From positions 124,001-188,000 of the forward strand of contig NZ_MRCD01000003.1 of the NCBI RefSeq assembly GCF_001904745.1: a stretch of DNA of 64,000 nt, written 5' to 3'. Within the stretch, counting starts at the first letter, position 1. Each line of letters starts with the position of its first letter. A program made the translations under genes and the position numbers. This DNA is from Calothrix sp. HK-06 (lineage in GTDB: Bacteria > Cyanobacteriota > Cyanobacteriia > Cyanobacteriales > Nostocaceae). Below, piece by piece: positions 8,183 to 16,897 of this stretch. Under the pieces are notes generated by a model, which was given only the letters and a program-made list of their open reading frames with translations, ran no database searches and had not been told where the DNA came from.

Positions 8183-9451
8183 ATGACTCAAAATGTTTTG
8201 CTGTTGGCCGCACAAAGTGGTGATATTAAAAAAGTACAAATGTTATTGGACACTGGAGCGTCTGTTAATGTTTGTGATAATTATACTGGTACAAGCGCAT
8301 TAATGTATGCTGCTAATTATGGTTATGTTGAAGTAGTGCGTGCGCTGATTAAAGCAGGAGCAGATGTTAATTTACGACGACGGCAATATGGGTTAACGGC
8401 ATTAATGTTAGCTGCGGCAGCAAACCAGGTTGATGTTGTTAAGTTACTTGTTGCCGTGAACTCGGATGTCAATGCTACAAACGAAGATGGTAGTACTGCT
8501 TTAATGGTGGCGACGAGTAAGGGTAATGTTGAAGTTGTTAAAATACTTCTTGATAACGGCGCCGACCCAAATATTATAGATAATGACTCAGATACAGCGC
8601 TGCGGTTAGCGGTAAAGCTTGGTAATGTTTCTATTATTAATTTGTTGTTGTCAGCAGGTGTAGACATAAATACTCAAGACTTCTTAGGTGAAACTGCGCT
8701 GATGTTAGCAGCGGACTTGGGGAAAATTGATATTATTCAAACTTTGCTTAATGGGGAAGCGGAAGTAAAATTACAAAATCAAGATGCAGGAACGGCACTC
8801 TCAGCAGCAGTGGCAGCAGGAAATAGTGCGATAGCATCTTTACTACTACAAGCAGGTGCCAATGTCAATCATCAAGACTCTGATGGTGAAACCGCGCTTC
8901 ATATTGCTGCTCTAGAAGGATATGTTGATGTTACTGAAGTTTTATTAAATCGAGATGCTGATGTAAATATTAGAAATAAAATTGGTGATACTCCATTACT
9001 AGTAGCAGCATTACAAGGGCATAATCAAATTATCGAAGCTTTACTACGACGCGGCGCCGATGTAAATGTTAGTAACTTGAATGAAACTCCTTTAACACTG
9101 GCAGTAGCACAAGGACACACTGATATTGTAAAAACACTATTAGATTTTGGCGCCAACCCCAACACAGTGAACATAGAAGGTAAAAGTGTTTTGCTCAAAG
9201 CATCAGAACGTAGTCATACCGACATCATTAAATATTTAACTTTATCAGGTGCCGATGTAAATTTCCAAGATGCAGCAGGTGCAACCCCATTAATGTGGGC
9301 AGCATCACGGAACTCACTACCAGCATTACAAATATTACTACTAGCAGGCGCCGATGTCAGTTTAAAAAATAAAGGTGGATATACAGCGCTAATGCTCGCA
9401 GAATATAATAATTATCCAGATATAGTAAAAGCATTAACTCAATACTCGTAA
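8183..9451 (+). CDS. Ankyrin repeat protein
   Basis: A 422-aa protein made almost entirely of about 12 ankyrin repeats of 33 residues. Each carries the TALMxAA..G..(V/I)V..LL..GADVN pattern, for example at residues 9-35 and repeatedly to the C-terminus. Ankyrin arrays bind partner proteins; no enzymatic domain is present. There is no signal peptide, so it should be cytosolic. I prefer ATG 8183 (MTQNVLLLAAQSGDIKKVQM) because relatives begin this way and earlier starts fall inside a palindromic repeat. GGCGCC sites at the GADVN/GADPN codons show how the hexamer has been accommodated in the repeats. The partner is unknown. Confidence 0.9.
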   Translation: MTQNVLLLAAQSGDIKKVQMLLDTGASVNVCDNYTGTSALMYAANYGYVEVVRALIKAGADVNLRRRQYGLTALMLAAAANQVDVVKLLVAVNSDVNATNEDGSTALMVATSKGNVEVVKILLDNGADPNIIDNDSDTALRLAVKLGNVSIINLLLSAGVDINTQDFLGETALMLAADLGKIDIIQTLLNGEAEVKLQNQDAGTALSAAVAAGNSAIASLLLQAGANVNHQDSDGETALHIAALEGYVDVTEVLLNRDADVNIRNKIGDTPLLVAALQGHNQIIEALLRRGADVNVSNLNETPLTLAVAQGHTDIVKTLLDFGANPNTVNIEGKSVLLKASERSHTDIIKYLTLSGADVNFQDAAGATPLMWAASRNSLPALQILLLAGADVSLKNKGGYTALMLAEYNNYPDIVKALTQYS

Positions 9452-9468
9452 GGTGGGCAGTGCCCACC
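9452..9468. repeat. Palindrome GGTGGGCA-G-TGCCCACC after the ankyrin gene
   Basis: Perfect 8-bp arms around one base, directly after the ankyrin stop codon. An identical 17-mer with the same flanks (AA before, CTA after) occurs at 17697-17713 after another gene. It has no T tract and looks like a dispersed repeat that may also stabilise or end transcripts. Confidence 0.75.
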
Positions 9469-9573
9469 CTACCTCTGACTTTAAGCTTAAGCACTCCTAC
9501 TGAACTCATAATTGAGTTAAAAATGTAATATTAATACAGTTCTGATCTAATTTATATAATCTAATATCTATAA

Positions 9574-10311
9574 ATGGTTTCTTTATCTAAACTTGTGAAA
9601 GAACGCCAATATCCTCAGCTTGCGGCACTATTATCACTGATATTGTTACTTGTGTTTGCAGCAGTACCAGGATATTTGAGCGGAAAGTGGCAATGGAAAC
9701 AACCCCCAGCAATTCCTACGCTCAAAGAATTAAGACAAATACGCAGTCAAGGTTTAAATATACCAGGATGGCAAACTGTTGAACAAAGCGAACACACCAT
9801 TGGTGAACGCAAATGGTCGTTACAGACGATTCAGAAAGAAGGCGCCGACAATACCGATAATAAAAATAAAGTTATCTTGCTACTGTTGCCACAAAATGGC
9901 CCAGCAGACCAACCCCAAGTTGAATGGACAGAAGTAAATAGTTTTTGGCAATGGGATACTGCTCAAGAACGTGACGTTGAATTTACCGTTAAACCACCAG
10001 CAGGTTCAACTGTAAAAAATGATGTGTTAGTTAAAGCGAGATTCCTTCGGGGTTCAACAAAGCAGCAAACCTTTAGCGTCTTACAGTGGTATGCTTGGTC
10101 GGATGGTGGCAACCCATCACAATTAAAATGGTTTCTTGCCGACCAGTCAGCGCAATGGCATAAACATCGTGCAGCTTGGGTTGCCGTGAGTATTCAAATA
10201 CCAATGGAACCTTTAGGACAAATAGATACGACTTGGGAGCAAGCGAAGTCAATAGGTCAAACTATACAAACTCGCTTAATGCAAGGTATCGTGTCAGCAG
10301 TTAAGAGTTAA
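9574..10311 (+). CDS. Cyanoexosortase B system-associated protein (EpsI-like)
   Basis: A 245-aa protein with one N-terminal membrane helix (about residues 18-37) and a periplasmic remainder. It matches the protein that accompanies cyanoexosortase B: PGYLSGKWQWKQPP, IPGWQTVEQSEHTIG, LLLPQNGPADQPQVEWTE and WFLADQSAQWHKHRAAWVAV are all typical. Partners of this kind resemble the EpsI domain fused or adjacent to exosortases, membrane enzymes that sort PEP-CTERM proteins. No exosortase gene is seen in the window, so the enzyme must be elsewhere. The next genes encode polysaccharide export, in keeping with the usual link between exosortase systems and exopolysaccharide. A TATAAT-like hexamer lies at 9555-9560, about 15 nt before the ATG. 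Confidence 0.78.
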   Translation: MVSLSKLVKERQYPQLAALLSLILLLVFAAVPGYLSGKWQWKQPPAIPTLKELRQIRSQGLNIPGWQTVEQSEHTIGERKWSLQTIQKEGADNTDNKNKVILLLLPQNGPADQPQVEWTEVNSFWQWDTAQERDVEFTVKPPAGSTVKNDVLVKARFLRGSTKQQTFSVLQWYAWSDGGNPSQLKWFLADQSAQWHKHRAAWVAVSIQIPMEPLGQIDTTWEQAKSIGQTIQTRLMQGIVSAVKS

Positions 10312-10550
10312 AAAACCGGGTTTCTATCTCAAATTGATAAAGATTTGGTATTGTGCATTTGACAATTTGGCTGTAATTTATTCTTTATGCAGCCAAAGAG
10401 ATTATTTTTTAAATTTCTTGATTTAAGATTAGCAATTAATTTTTACCAAGTATATAACCGTATTTGTGCTTCGCGATTTTACGTGTGAGAATCTTTCGGG
10501 AACTTGTCAAATGAAACACGGGACACAATTTACTAAATTTGGAGAGTAGA

Positions 10551-10652
10551 ATGGCATATCGGCGCCTTGTCTCTCTAAAGAAGCATTATAGTATCAATGT
10601 TTATGTCTTTGATTTGGAAAATACGTGGGTACCGCGCTTTATGTGTCGCTAG
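10551..10652 (+). other. Short upstream reading frame (33 codons) with a good ribosome site, overlapping the Wza-like gene
   Basis: ATG 10551 follows GGAGAG with a good spacing, whereas the Wza-like frame beginning at ATG 10597 has no ribosome site. The 33-codon frame starts MAYRRLVSLKK, a positively charged start typical of a signal peptide n-region, then runs out of frame over the Wza-like start and stops at 10650-10652. A one-base shift near 10581-10584 would fuse it to the Wza-like frame. It is either a leader peptide or the displaced start of the export gene. Confidence 0.45.
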
Positions 10653-11988
10653 TCTCCAGGTGGTAGTTTATGCAGCAACGATTGCGAATGATGCAGCTTT
10701 TGCTCAAAACAACCCACAGACAGCACCAGCACCAATACAATTACCGACAACAGGAGAATCACCATTACAACCAGCTCCACCTCCATCGAGTGTTGAGTTT
10801 ACACCACTAGATATTAATGATGGAAATTCACCACAGTTTAGTCGATACTATTTAGGGCCTGGTGATGTAATCAACATCGCAGTTCAACGTCCTCCTGGTT
10901 CTTATGTTTTGGGGCCGGGTGATGCTGTTTCTGTTTCGGTACTGCGTTTTCCTGATTTAAGCTTTACCGCACAAATCAATCCAGAAGGTAATATCGTCGT
11001 ACCGCTATTAGGGACAGTGCGGTTACAAAATTTGTCGCTTTCCCAAGCGCAAGAAAAAATCCGCGTCGGGTACAATCGCTTTATTGTTAACCCAGAAGTG
11101 GTATTAGCGCTAGCTGGTCAGCGTCCTGAACAAGCGTTTCAAGTTCAAGTTAATACTGAAGGTAATATAGCCGTACCACAGTTGGGAACTATTTCGGTAC
11201 AAGGTTTGACGTTAGAAGAAGCGCAAGAAAAAATTCGCGTTGGATTGAGTAAAATATTAGTACAGCCTGTAGTTACTGTATCTATATCTGCCCCACGACC
11301 AGTGCAAATTACTGTGAGTGGTGAAGTTTTCCGACCCGGTATTTACCCAGTTGGTTCATCTGTACCGCGTATAACAGACGCTGTATTAATCGCAGGTGGT
11401 TCAACAATGATGGCTGATTTGCGACAAGTTCAGGTACGAAGGCGCCTGGTTGATGGTACTGTGATTTCACAGAATATAAATCTATATGCATCAATACAAA
11501 ATGGCGGTTCAGTACCGAATTTGCGTTTACAAGACGGTGACAGTATTGTAATACCTCGTCGCGAAGTCGGAACAGATGATGGTTATGACCGCAATTTGGT
11601 CGCACGTTCGTCTCTAGCAGTACCTCAAATTCGCATACGTGTATTAAATTATGCAGGTGGAGGCTTGGTGACACAAGCATTACCCAATGGCAGTAACTTT
11701 GTTGATGCCATATCAGGAATAAATCCAGATAACGCGAATTTGAGCGATATTGCCCTAGTTCGGTTTGACTCCGAACGTGGAAAAGCAGTGACGCAACGAC
11801 TTGATGCAAAAAGGGCACTTTCTGGGGATGTAACGCAAAACGTGCCACTTCAAGACAATGATGTTATCGTGGTTGGTCGAAACTTACTTGGTAAAATTAC
11901 GAACGTTTTGAGTACGATTACAAGACCATTTTTTGACATACAATCGTTTATTCGCTTTTTTGAAACCTTCGGTGGAGGAAGGTTTTAA
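10597..11988 (+). CDS. Polysaccharide export protein, Wza-like with SLBB domains
   Basis: A 463-aa outer-membrane-directed export protein. An N-terminal hydrophobic segment (ALCVASLQVVVYAATIA) ends in AFAQ, consistent with a signal peptide. A proline-rich linker follows, then Poly_export repeats (YYLGPGDVINIAVQRPPG and VLGPGDAVSVSVLRFPDLS), each with the INPEGNIVVPLLGTV pattern, and SLBB-like segments (ITVSGEVFRPGIYPVGSS, VLIAGGS). Family members form the secretion channel for capsule or exopolysaccharide and work with a Wzc-type partner, encoded 71 nt downstream. The true start is uncertain: the best ribosome site lies before ATG 10551 in another frame. GGCGCC occurs inside. Confidence 0.9.
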   Translation: MFMSLIWKIRGYRALCVASLQVVVYAATIANDAAFAQNNPQTAPAPIQLPTTGESPLQPAPPPSSVEFTPLDINDGNSPQFSRYYLGPGDVINIAVQRPPGSYVLGPGDAVSVSVLRFPDLSFTAQINPEGNIVVPLLGTVRLQNLSLSQAQEKIRVGYNRFIVNPEVVLALAGQRPEQAFQVQVNTEGNIAVPQLGTISVQGLTLEEAQEKIRVGLSKILVQPVVTVSISAPRPVQITVSGEVFRPGIYPVGSSVPRITDAVLIAGGSTMMADLRQVQVRRRLVDGTVISQNINLYASIQNGGSVPNLRLQDGDSIVIPRREVGTDDGYDRNLVARSSLAVPQIRIRVLNYAGGGLVTQALPNGSNFVDAISGINPDNANLSDIALVRFDSERGKAVTQRLDAKRALSGDVTQNVPLQDNDVIVVGRNLLGKITNVLSTITRPFFDIQSFIRFFETFGGGRF

Positions 11989-12006
11989 AACACTTAGTGG
12001 ATAAGA

Positions 12007-12046
12007 CTCCCACTCTCCTACCCTCCCACTCTCCCACTCTCCCACT
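12007..12046. repeat. Short tandem repeat, octamer CTCCCACT x5
   Basis: Five octamers, one degenerate, lie between the two export genes. Such short tandemly repeated repetitive sequences are typical of heterocystous cyanobacteria. A GTG-initiated frame from 11997 runs through them, but the conserved protein begins after them. A close relative (CTCCCACA x4) sits inside the gene at 30392-31189. Confidence 0.85.
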
Positions 12047-12059
12047 CCGAGTTACGGCA

Positions 12060-14216
12060 ATGGCACCACCAATTGTTAAGCGCTACTTAATAGCATTCGA
12101 TAAATATAAATGGATAGGACTAGCAAGTTTTGCGCTAGTTGTTGCGGGTTCGACGGTAGTAGCGATGCAACCAGACCCACCTGCAAATTATGTAGGTGAT
12201 GCTGCGTTAGCTTATTCAGGTCCACCAATCTCGTTTTCAGCAATTGGTAGTGAAATTCAGCAGAAGGGACAAAGTTTAACTGAAGCTGATTTATTGTCAG
12301 AACCAATTGTGCGGGTGTTGGTAGATAAAACAAGGTTAAAACCGCAGCAGTTAGCAAATACAATTGCTATCGCGTTTCCTAAGCGTACAAAAACAGGCGA
12401 GTTAGAATCAAATATTATTGAGCTTAAATATCAAGATACCGACCGCAAAAGAGCAGCAGAAGTTTTAACAATAATGTTAGAAGAATCTGTGAAATTGAGT
12501 GCCGACCGTAACACAGGTCAATTAAAAACAATTATTAGTAAAATTAACGAGCGCTTACCGGATGCAAAAAAAGAACTTGAAACTGCTGAAAAAAAGCTTG
12601 AGCAATATGACCGTATAGAGCGTCCAGCAATTTTAGCCGCTGAAAACGGCAGTTTACTGAGCGCTGTGACAGTCAGTCAAAACCAACAGCGTCAATTGGT
12701 GCAAACTTTAATTGGTATTGATGCTCAAATTCGTAGTCTCCAAGAAAAATTAGGTATGGACGCAACAAGCGCTTATGTATCTAGTGCGCTAAGTGCAGAC
12801 CCTATATTAAATAATTTGCGGGCACAAATTTTTCAAATCAAGTCACAAATGGAGCCATTGCGAAAGGAAGTACGAGCAGAGTATCCAGCAATGGTACAGT
12901 TAAGGCGCCAGCTTGAAGCAGCAGAAACATTATTTAACGAGCGTAAAGCACAAGTTGTAACAGGTGGTGGTAATGCAGCACCTTTACCAGGAAGAGTAAC
13001 AGACCAATTAGCTCGTAACAATTTAGACCCAGCGCGTCAAGAACTAGCAAATCAACTAGTAGCGCTACAAACTCAACGCGATACACTGCGTCAGCAATTA
13101 GGTAACGAAACAAGTCAAGAAGCGCAACTGCGTCAACAATACGCACTTATTCCTAATAAACAATTAGAGCGCTCGCGTTTAGAGCAGCAAGTAGTTCTTA
13201 AAAGGTCTATTTTCGACCAAATGCAGGTCAAACTTACCGATGCAAGAGCAGCGGAAGCAGAAACGGTAAGTAGTTTGAGTATTGCTCGTCCACCGCGAAT
13301 TATAGCCGATGTCAAACCACCTAAGAGCGTTCCCATTACCTTAGCAGCAGGTGGATTTTTTGGACTTGTAATTGGAGGTGGGGTGATATTCTTACTTGGT
13401 TCGCTCGAAGGTACCTTCAAAACCAAAGAAGATATTCGCGACAACTTGAAACAAAAAGAAGTTGCGCTGCTGGGAGAATTACCTATATTACCATTTGATT
13501 ATGGTAAAAATACCGTACCTGTAATTGTTTCACCCGATTCAGGATATTTAGAAATCTACGAAAAATTCCGTAGTAACCTGCGTCGAGTTGGAGGTAGCAA
13601 TATCAAAGTAGTACTCGTTACGAGTACAGGCGCCTCTGAAGGAAAAACAGTAAGTGCTTACAACTTAGGAATAGCGTGTGCGCGTGCTGGAAAACGCACT
13701 TTAATAATAGAAGCAGACTTACGTTCACCTTCTTACTGTGAATCATTAGGAGTTAGCATACACCCAGATGCAACGACAGAACCGCTACGTTACTACGCGA
13801 GTTTAGGGGAATGTATTCGTCTAGTTCCCGAAGTAGAAAACCTATACATCCTTCCAAGTCCGGGACCAGTAAGGAATTCAGCGGCAATATTAGAATCAAG
13901 CGAAATGCGGCGCCTAATGGAAGACGTGCGAGCGAGGTTTGATTTCGTCATCTTAGACTCAAACCCCCTTGGTTTATCGAATGATGCCCTACTAATTCAA
14001 CCTTACAGCGACGGTATGATATTAGTTGCACGACCCAACTTCACACAAGAAAACGTATTTAGTGAAGCCATAGACCAGCTAGTTGAGTCCGAAATGAACT
14101 TAATAGGCGCCGTCGTCAACGGAGCAGAAGACATAATTATTACCTCGCAAGCAGTAAAAACCCTAGAAGACGAAACCGATAGAGTCACAGTAAACGGCAA
14201 AGGAGTTAGGAGTTAA
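12060..14216 (+). CDS. Polysaccharide co-polymerase with BY-kinase-like ATPase domain (Wzc/GumC-like)
   Basis: A 718-aa inner-membrane protein. A membrane helix lies near residues 18-35 and another near 425-450 (ITLAAGGFFGLVIGGG), bracketing a Wzz-type periplasmic region with long coiled coils (about 150-400). The cytosolic C-terminal domain has Walker A STGASEGKT, Walker A' IEADLRSP and Walker B FVILDSNPL, as in bacterial tyrosine kinases. The C-terminus lacks a tyrosine cluster and ends inside a GAGTTAG tandem repeat, so autophosphorylation is doubtful. It should control chain length and export together with the Wza-like gene 71 nt upstream. ATG 12060 (MAPPIVKRYLIAFDKYKW) is the start; the upstream GTG reads through a tandem repeat. 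Confidence 0.88.
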   Translation: MAPPIVKRYLIAFDKYKWIGLASFALVVAGSTVVAMQPDPPANYVGDAALAYSGPPISFSAIGSEIQQKGQSLTEADLLSEPIVRVLVDKTRLKPQQLANTIAIAFPKRTKTGELESNIIELKYQDTDRKRAAEVLTIMLEESVKLSADRNTGQLKTIISKINERLPDAKKELETAEKKLEQYDRIERPAILAAENGSLLSAVTVSQNQQRQLVQTLIGIDAQIRSLQEKLGMDATSAYVSSALSADPILNNLRAQIFQIKSQMEPLRKEVRAEYPAMVQLRRQLEAAETLFNERKAQVVTGGGNAAPLPGRVTDQLARNNLDPARQELANQLVALQTQRDTLRQQLGNETSQEAQLRQQYALIPNKQLERSRLEQQVVLKRSIFDQMQVKLTDARAAEAETVSSLSIARPPRIIADVKPPKSVPITLAAGGFFGLVIGGGVIFLLGSLEGTFKTKEDIRDNLKQKEVALLGELPILPFDYGKNTVPVIVSPDSGYLEIYEKFRSNLRRVGGSNIKVVLVTSTGASEGKTVSAYNLGIACARAGKRTLIIEADLRSPSYCESLGVSIHPDATTEPLRYYASLGECIRLVPEVENLYILPSPGPVRNSAAILESSEMRRLMEDVRARFDFVILDSNPLGLSNDALLIQPYSDGMILVARPNFTQENVFSEAIDQLVESEMNLIGAVVNGAEDIIITSQAVKTLEDETDRVTVNGKGVRS

Positions 14217-14262
14217 AAGTTAGGAGTTAGGAGTTAAAACTTACAACTCATAACTCATAACT
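14210..14262. repeat. Heptamer-type tandem repeat, GGAGTTA family
   Basis: Repeated GGAGTTA / GAGTTAAAAGTTA units followed by CATAACT units. They supply the stop codon of the Wzc-like gene and reach the stop of the rhomboid gene. The same family recurs at 17716-17757, 36430-36450, 37447-37480 and near 45500. Confidence 0.75.
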
Positions 14263-14938
14263 AATATTCATCTTGCCTAAGCAAACCAAATATAGGACCA
14301 AGAATAATACCAAACACAAACCCACCAATATGTGCCCAGTAGGCAACACCTCCACTTTCCACGCTCATATTAGCTGCTTGTTGCAAACTAGCTAAACCAG
14401 ACACAACATTATTAACCACAAAAAGTCCAATCAGCACTAATGCTGGTACACGAATCGTAGTCACAAAAAACAATAAAAATACTAGAGTTACAACTTGTGT
14501 TCGTGGAAAGCGTATAAGATAGGCGCCCAAAATTCCTGCGATTGCACCACTGGCGCCAAGAGAAGGAATTGTAGAATCCATACCAATTACCCACTGACAC
14601 AACGCCGCCAAAGCACCACAACTTAAATAGAAAATTAGATACTTAAAGTGACCCATACGGTCTTCGATATTATTACCGAAAACCCATAAATAAAGCATAT
14701 TAGAGGCAAGATGCCACCAACCGCCATGTAAAAATTGTGACGTAAATAACGTTACCCATTCAACATCAGGCAACCGAGTTAGCTGACGTGGAACCACAGC
14801 ATAAAGCTGCAAAAACTGGTCGAGTTGAGCTTCAGACAGGCGTAATTCGTGCAAAAACACTAGAACATTAATACCTATCAGCCCGTAAGTAATGTACGGA
14901 GTGATTCGCGTTGGATTTTCGTCGTATAGAGGAAACAC
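14261..14938 (-). CDS. Rhomboid family intramembrane serine protease
   Basis: A 225-aa protein with about six hydrophobic helices. The catalytic Ser is in GASGAIAGILGAYL (about residue 130), and the catalytic His is in YWAHIGGFVFGIILG (about 205). The WHLASNMLYLWVFGNNIED stretch supplies the conserved Asn and loop region. It cleaves membrane proteins within or near the bilayer; substrates in cyanobacteria are unknown. The start is GTG 14938 (VFPLYDENPTRITPY), which matches the usual VPLHDENPT opening of cyanobacterial rhomboids. It converges on the Wzc-like gene, and the two ends meet in a tandem repeat. The gene contains two GGCGCC sites. Confidence 0.93.
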   Translation of the reverse strand: MFPLYDENPTRITPYITYGLIGINVLVFLHELRLSEAQLDQFLQLYAVVPRQLTRLPDVEWVTLFTSQFLHGGWWHLASNMLYLWVFGNNIEDRMGHFKYLIFYLSCGALAALCQWVIGMDSTIPSLGASGAIAGILGAYLIRFPRTQVVTLVFLLFFVTTIRVPALVLIGLFVVNNVVSGLASLQQAANMSVESGGVAYWAHIGGFVFGIILGPIFGLLRQDEY

Positions 14939-15057
14939 AAGTGGTTTTTTCTATATTGTTATAAATGCACTATAGCCTGAATCCTCATATAAGCATCAGT
15001 TATAGATATACATACAAAGTAATATTTTTTAAACTCTCTTAACAAAATTCTCTTGTA

Positions 15058-15085
15058 GTCTTGTGGAACGGGCATCCTTGCCCGT
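15058..15085. repeat. Palindromic repeat, ACGGGCA-TCCT-TGCCCGT
   Basis: A second member of the repeat at 5866-5891, with compensating arm changes. It lies in the spacer after the mltA stop codon. Confidence 0.75.
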
Positions 15086-15107
15086 CCCCCAATACAAGAT
15101 AAGATTG

Positions 15108-16406
15108 CTATTTCAACAGCAAATAATACAACTGTCCATTACCACCAGTAACACCTGCTCTATTACCTGCCATTTCACCAGTACCCATAAAATAATCAAC
15201 CCTTCCAGGTCCTTTTATTGCACTACCAGTATCTTGGTCGAGAACAAAACGACTAACTTGGCGCCTAACCATACCTCCACCTGGTACAGGAAATGGGAAA
15301 GCGTTGTTAACCAAAGCAAGGGCGCCTGGAGGCATTAGTGATTTATCGGTAGCAATCGAACGTTCGGCTGTTACTGGTACTCCTATACTACCTGTTGCTG
15401 GAGCGCCGCTAGTTTCTTTAAAGAAAACAAACCGCTCCCATTTAGGTAAATAAACATTCATATCTTTTGGTACGCGGCGGAAGTGACTAATTAAAGCAGG
15501 CATAGTAGCATTTTGAGGGTCTAATTTGCCATCTTTAATTAATGCCTTACCAATACTCGTCCAAGGGTAGTCAGTGGCGCCTGCAAAACCGACACTCGTT
15601 TGGGTACCATCAGCGAGTCTGAGTTGGGCTGACCCTTGAATGTGAATCATGTAGGCATCAAAACGGTTGCGGAACCAGAATATTTCTGAGCCATGTAATG
15701 GACTCTTATCGCCTAACAACCCATTTTCGCCTTCGAGTTGCACTCGTGTAGGATGGGGTTTTGCCCACTGGTCGAGGTTAACAGGAGCTTTATAAAGTGG
15801 GTACTTATACTGAGCAGAGCGAGTCCGGCTAGCAGTATAAACAGGCTCATAATAAGCAGTAAACTTTACAGTACCATTACCGTCGTTACCGATTGACTTA
15901 TAAAAATCAAACTCACGTTTAACAGCAGTTTGTAATTGTGCAGGTGACTTAGCGCTAACAACCAATTGCCGGAACCGCACTAAACTTCTGCGTACCCGGT
16001 CAAGTGTAATTCCTTCAACAGGAAAATTTTGATACACTGTAGCCGCTTTCGGTGTATTCAAATAGCGTAAACTATAGTCAATTGATGTCAATAACGCTTT
16101 GCGGTCTCCTGGCTTACCTTTGCTCCAAAAAAGTTGCTCATCCCAACCAATACAACCACGCGCGGGCTGGCAATTCAAATCCAAATTGACTAGTTTGAGT
16201 GGTTGAACGGGTTGAACAACTTCTCCTCCAGGGAATGGAACTGGTTGAGTGGGTGGTGGTAACTCTTGAGGCAGTTGGGGTGGTAGTTGTGGACTACTAG
16301 GAATTCGTATTGGAGGTAATGTTGGAACCTGAGCAACCACAGATAAAAAAGGTATAAAAGCGGCAATACCTAGCAAACCCGAAAATAAAGCAAGCGTTTT
16401 TCTCAT
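15108..16406 (-). CDS. mltA: Membrane-bound lytic murein transglycosylase A (MltA)
   Basis: A 432-aa secreted enzyme that cleaves the glycan strand of peptidoglycan, leaving 1,6-anhydro-muramic acid ends. The N-terminus (MRKTLALFSGLLGIAAFIPFLS then VVAQ) is a signal peptide with no lipobox Cys. A long proline-rich linker follows (about 25-70), then the MltA domain (FTAYYEPVYTASRTRS, WFRNRFDAYMIHIQGSAQL) and the C-terminal 3D domain with the catalytic Asp region (LDQDTGSAIKGPGRVDYFMG). An 84-aa conserved gene lies 3 nt upstream, so the two form an operon. It contains three GGCGCC sites. The assignment is firm at family level. Confidence 0.93.
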   Translation of the reverse strand: MRKTLALFSGLLGIAAFIPFLSVVAQVPTLPPIRIPSSPQLPPQLPQELPPPTQPVPFPGGEVVQPVQPLKLVNLDLNCQPARGCIGWDEQLFWSKGKPGDRKALLTSIDYSLRYLNTPKAATVYQNFPVEGITLDRVRRSLVRFRQLVVSAKSPAQLQTAVKREFDFYKSIGNDGNGTVKFTAYYEPVYTASRTRSAQYKYPLYKAPVNLDQWAKPHPTRVQLEGENGLLGDKSPLHGSEIFWFRNRFDAYMIHIQGSAQLRLADGTQTSVGFAGATDYPWTSIGKALIKDGKLDPQNATMPALISHFRRVPKDMNVYLPKWERFVFFKETSGAPATGSIGVPVTAERSIATDKSLMPPGALALVNNAFPFPVPGGGMVRRQVSRFVLDQDTGSAIKGPGRVDYFMGTGEMAGNRAGVTGGNGQLYYLLLK

Positions 16407-16409
16407 CGT

Positions 16410-16664
16410 TTAAGTAAATCGTTCGACACTAGAGCTAAAAATAGGCTCAACGCGAATTGCCACGACTCTGGAAGGTCGGACAACCATGTATTCACCTTGA
16501 ATATTTTTTATAGGGACGCTGATGAAATCATCCGAAGCAGCCTTGGGCATCAATTCGCCACTGTACCACTTTTGGAATTCTTGAATCGTAGGGAAGCGTA
16601 CTTCCTCCCTATGACCGCTTTCCATCATCATATGTACTACGTATTCGTTCGGTGTTCTAGGCAT
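16410..16664 (-). CDS. Conserved cyanobacterial hypothetical protein, 84 aa
   Basis: A small soluble protein (MPRTPNEYVVHMMMESGHRE start) that I recognise only as a conserved cyanobacterial unknown. It has a central EFQKWYSGELMPK helix and a C-terminal YMVVRPSRVVAIRVEPI strand pair. It has no signal peptide or membrane helix. It directly precedes mltA, with 3 nt between its stop and the mltA ATG, so translation is probably coupled; whether it affects MltA or the envelope is unknown. Confidence 0.75.
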   Translation of the reverse strand: MPRTPNEYVVHMMMESGHREEVRFPTIQEFQKWYSGELMPKAASDDFISVPIKNIQGEYMVVRPSRVVAIRVEPIFSSSVERFT

Positions 16665-16897
16665 AGGTTGAATAATTTATAAATACATCCAACCCCTTTT
16701 TAACTTCCCAACTCACTGAATGGGAAGAGCAAAAACAATGGTACTTTATGCTATTTCTCATTTGGACGCTCGTTTACCCAAATACAGTTCCCATTTTTGC
16801 TTAAGTAAGTTAACTAAAACCAATAAGCATAATAGTTTTTACACTTTCCATCAATCCGCATACAATATTTTTGATACTGTGCGAGGTACATACTAGG

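Noticed and set aside
11997-12059. Upstream GTG start for the Wzc-like gene
   Set aside because: The added residues are a translated octamer tandem repeat; homologues begin at MAPPIVKRYL (12060).
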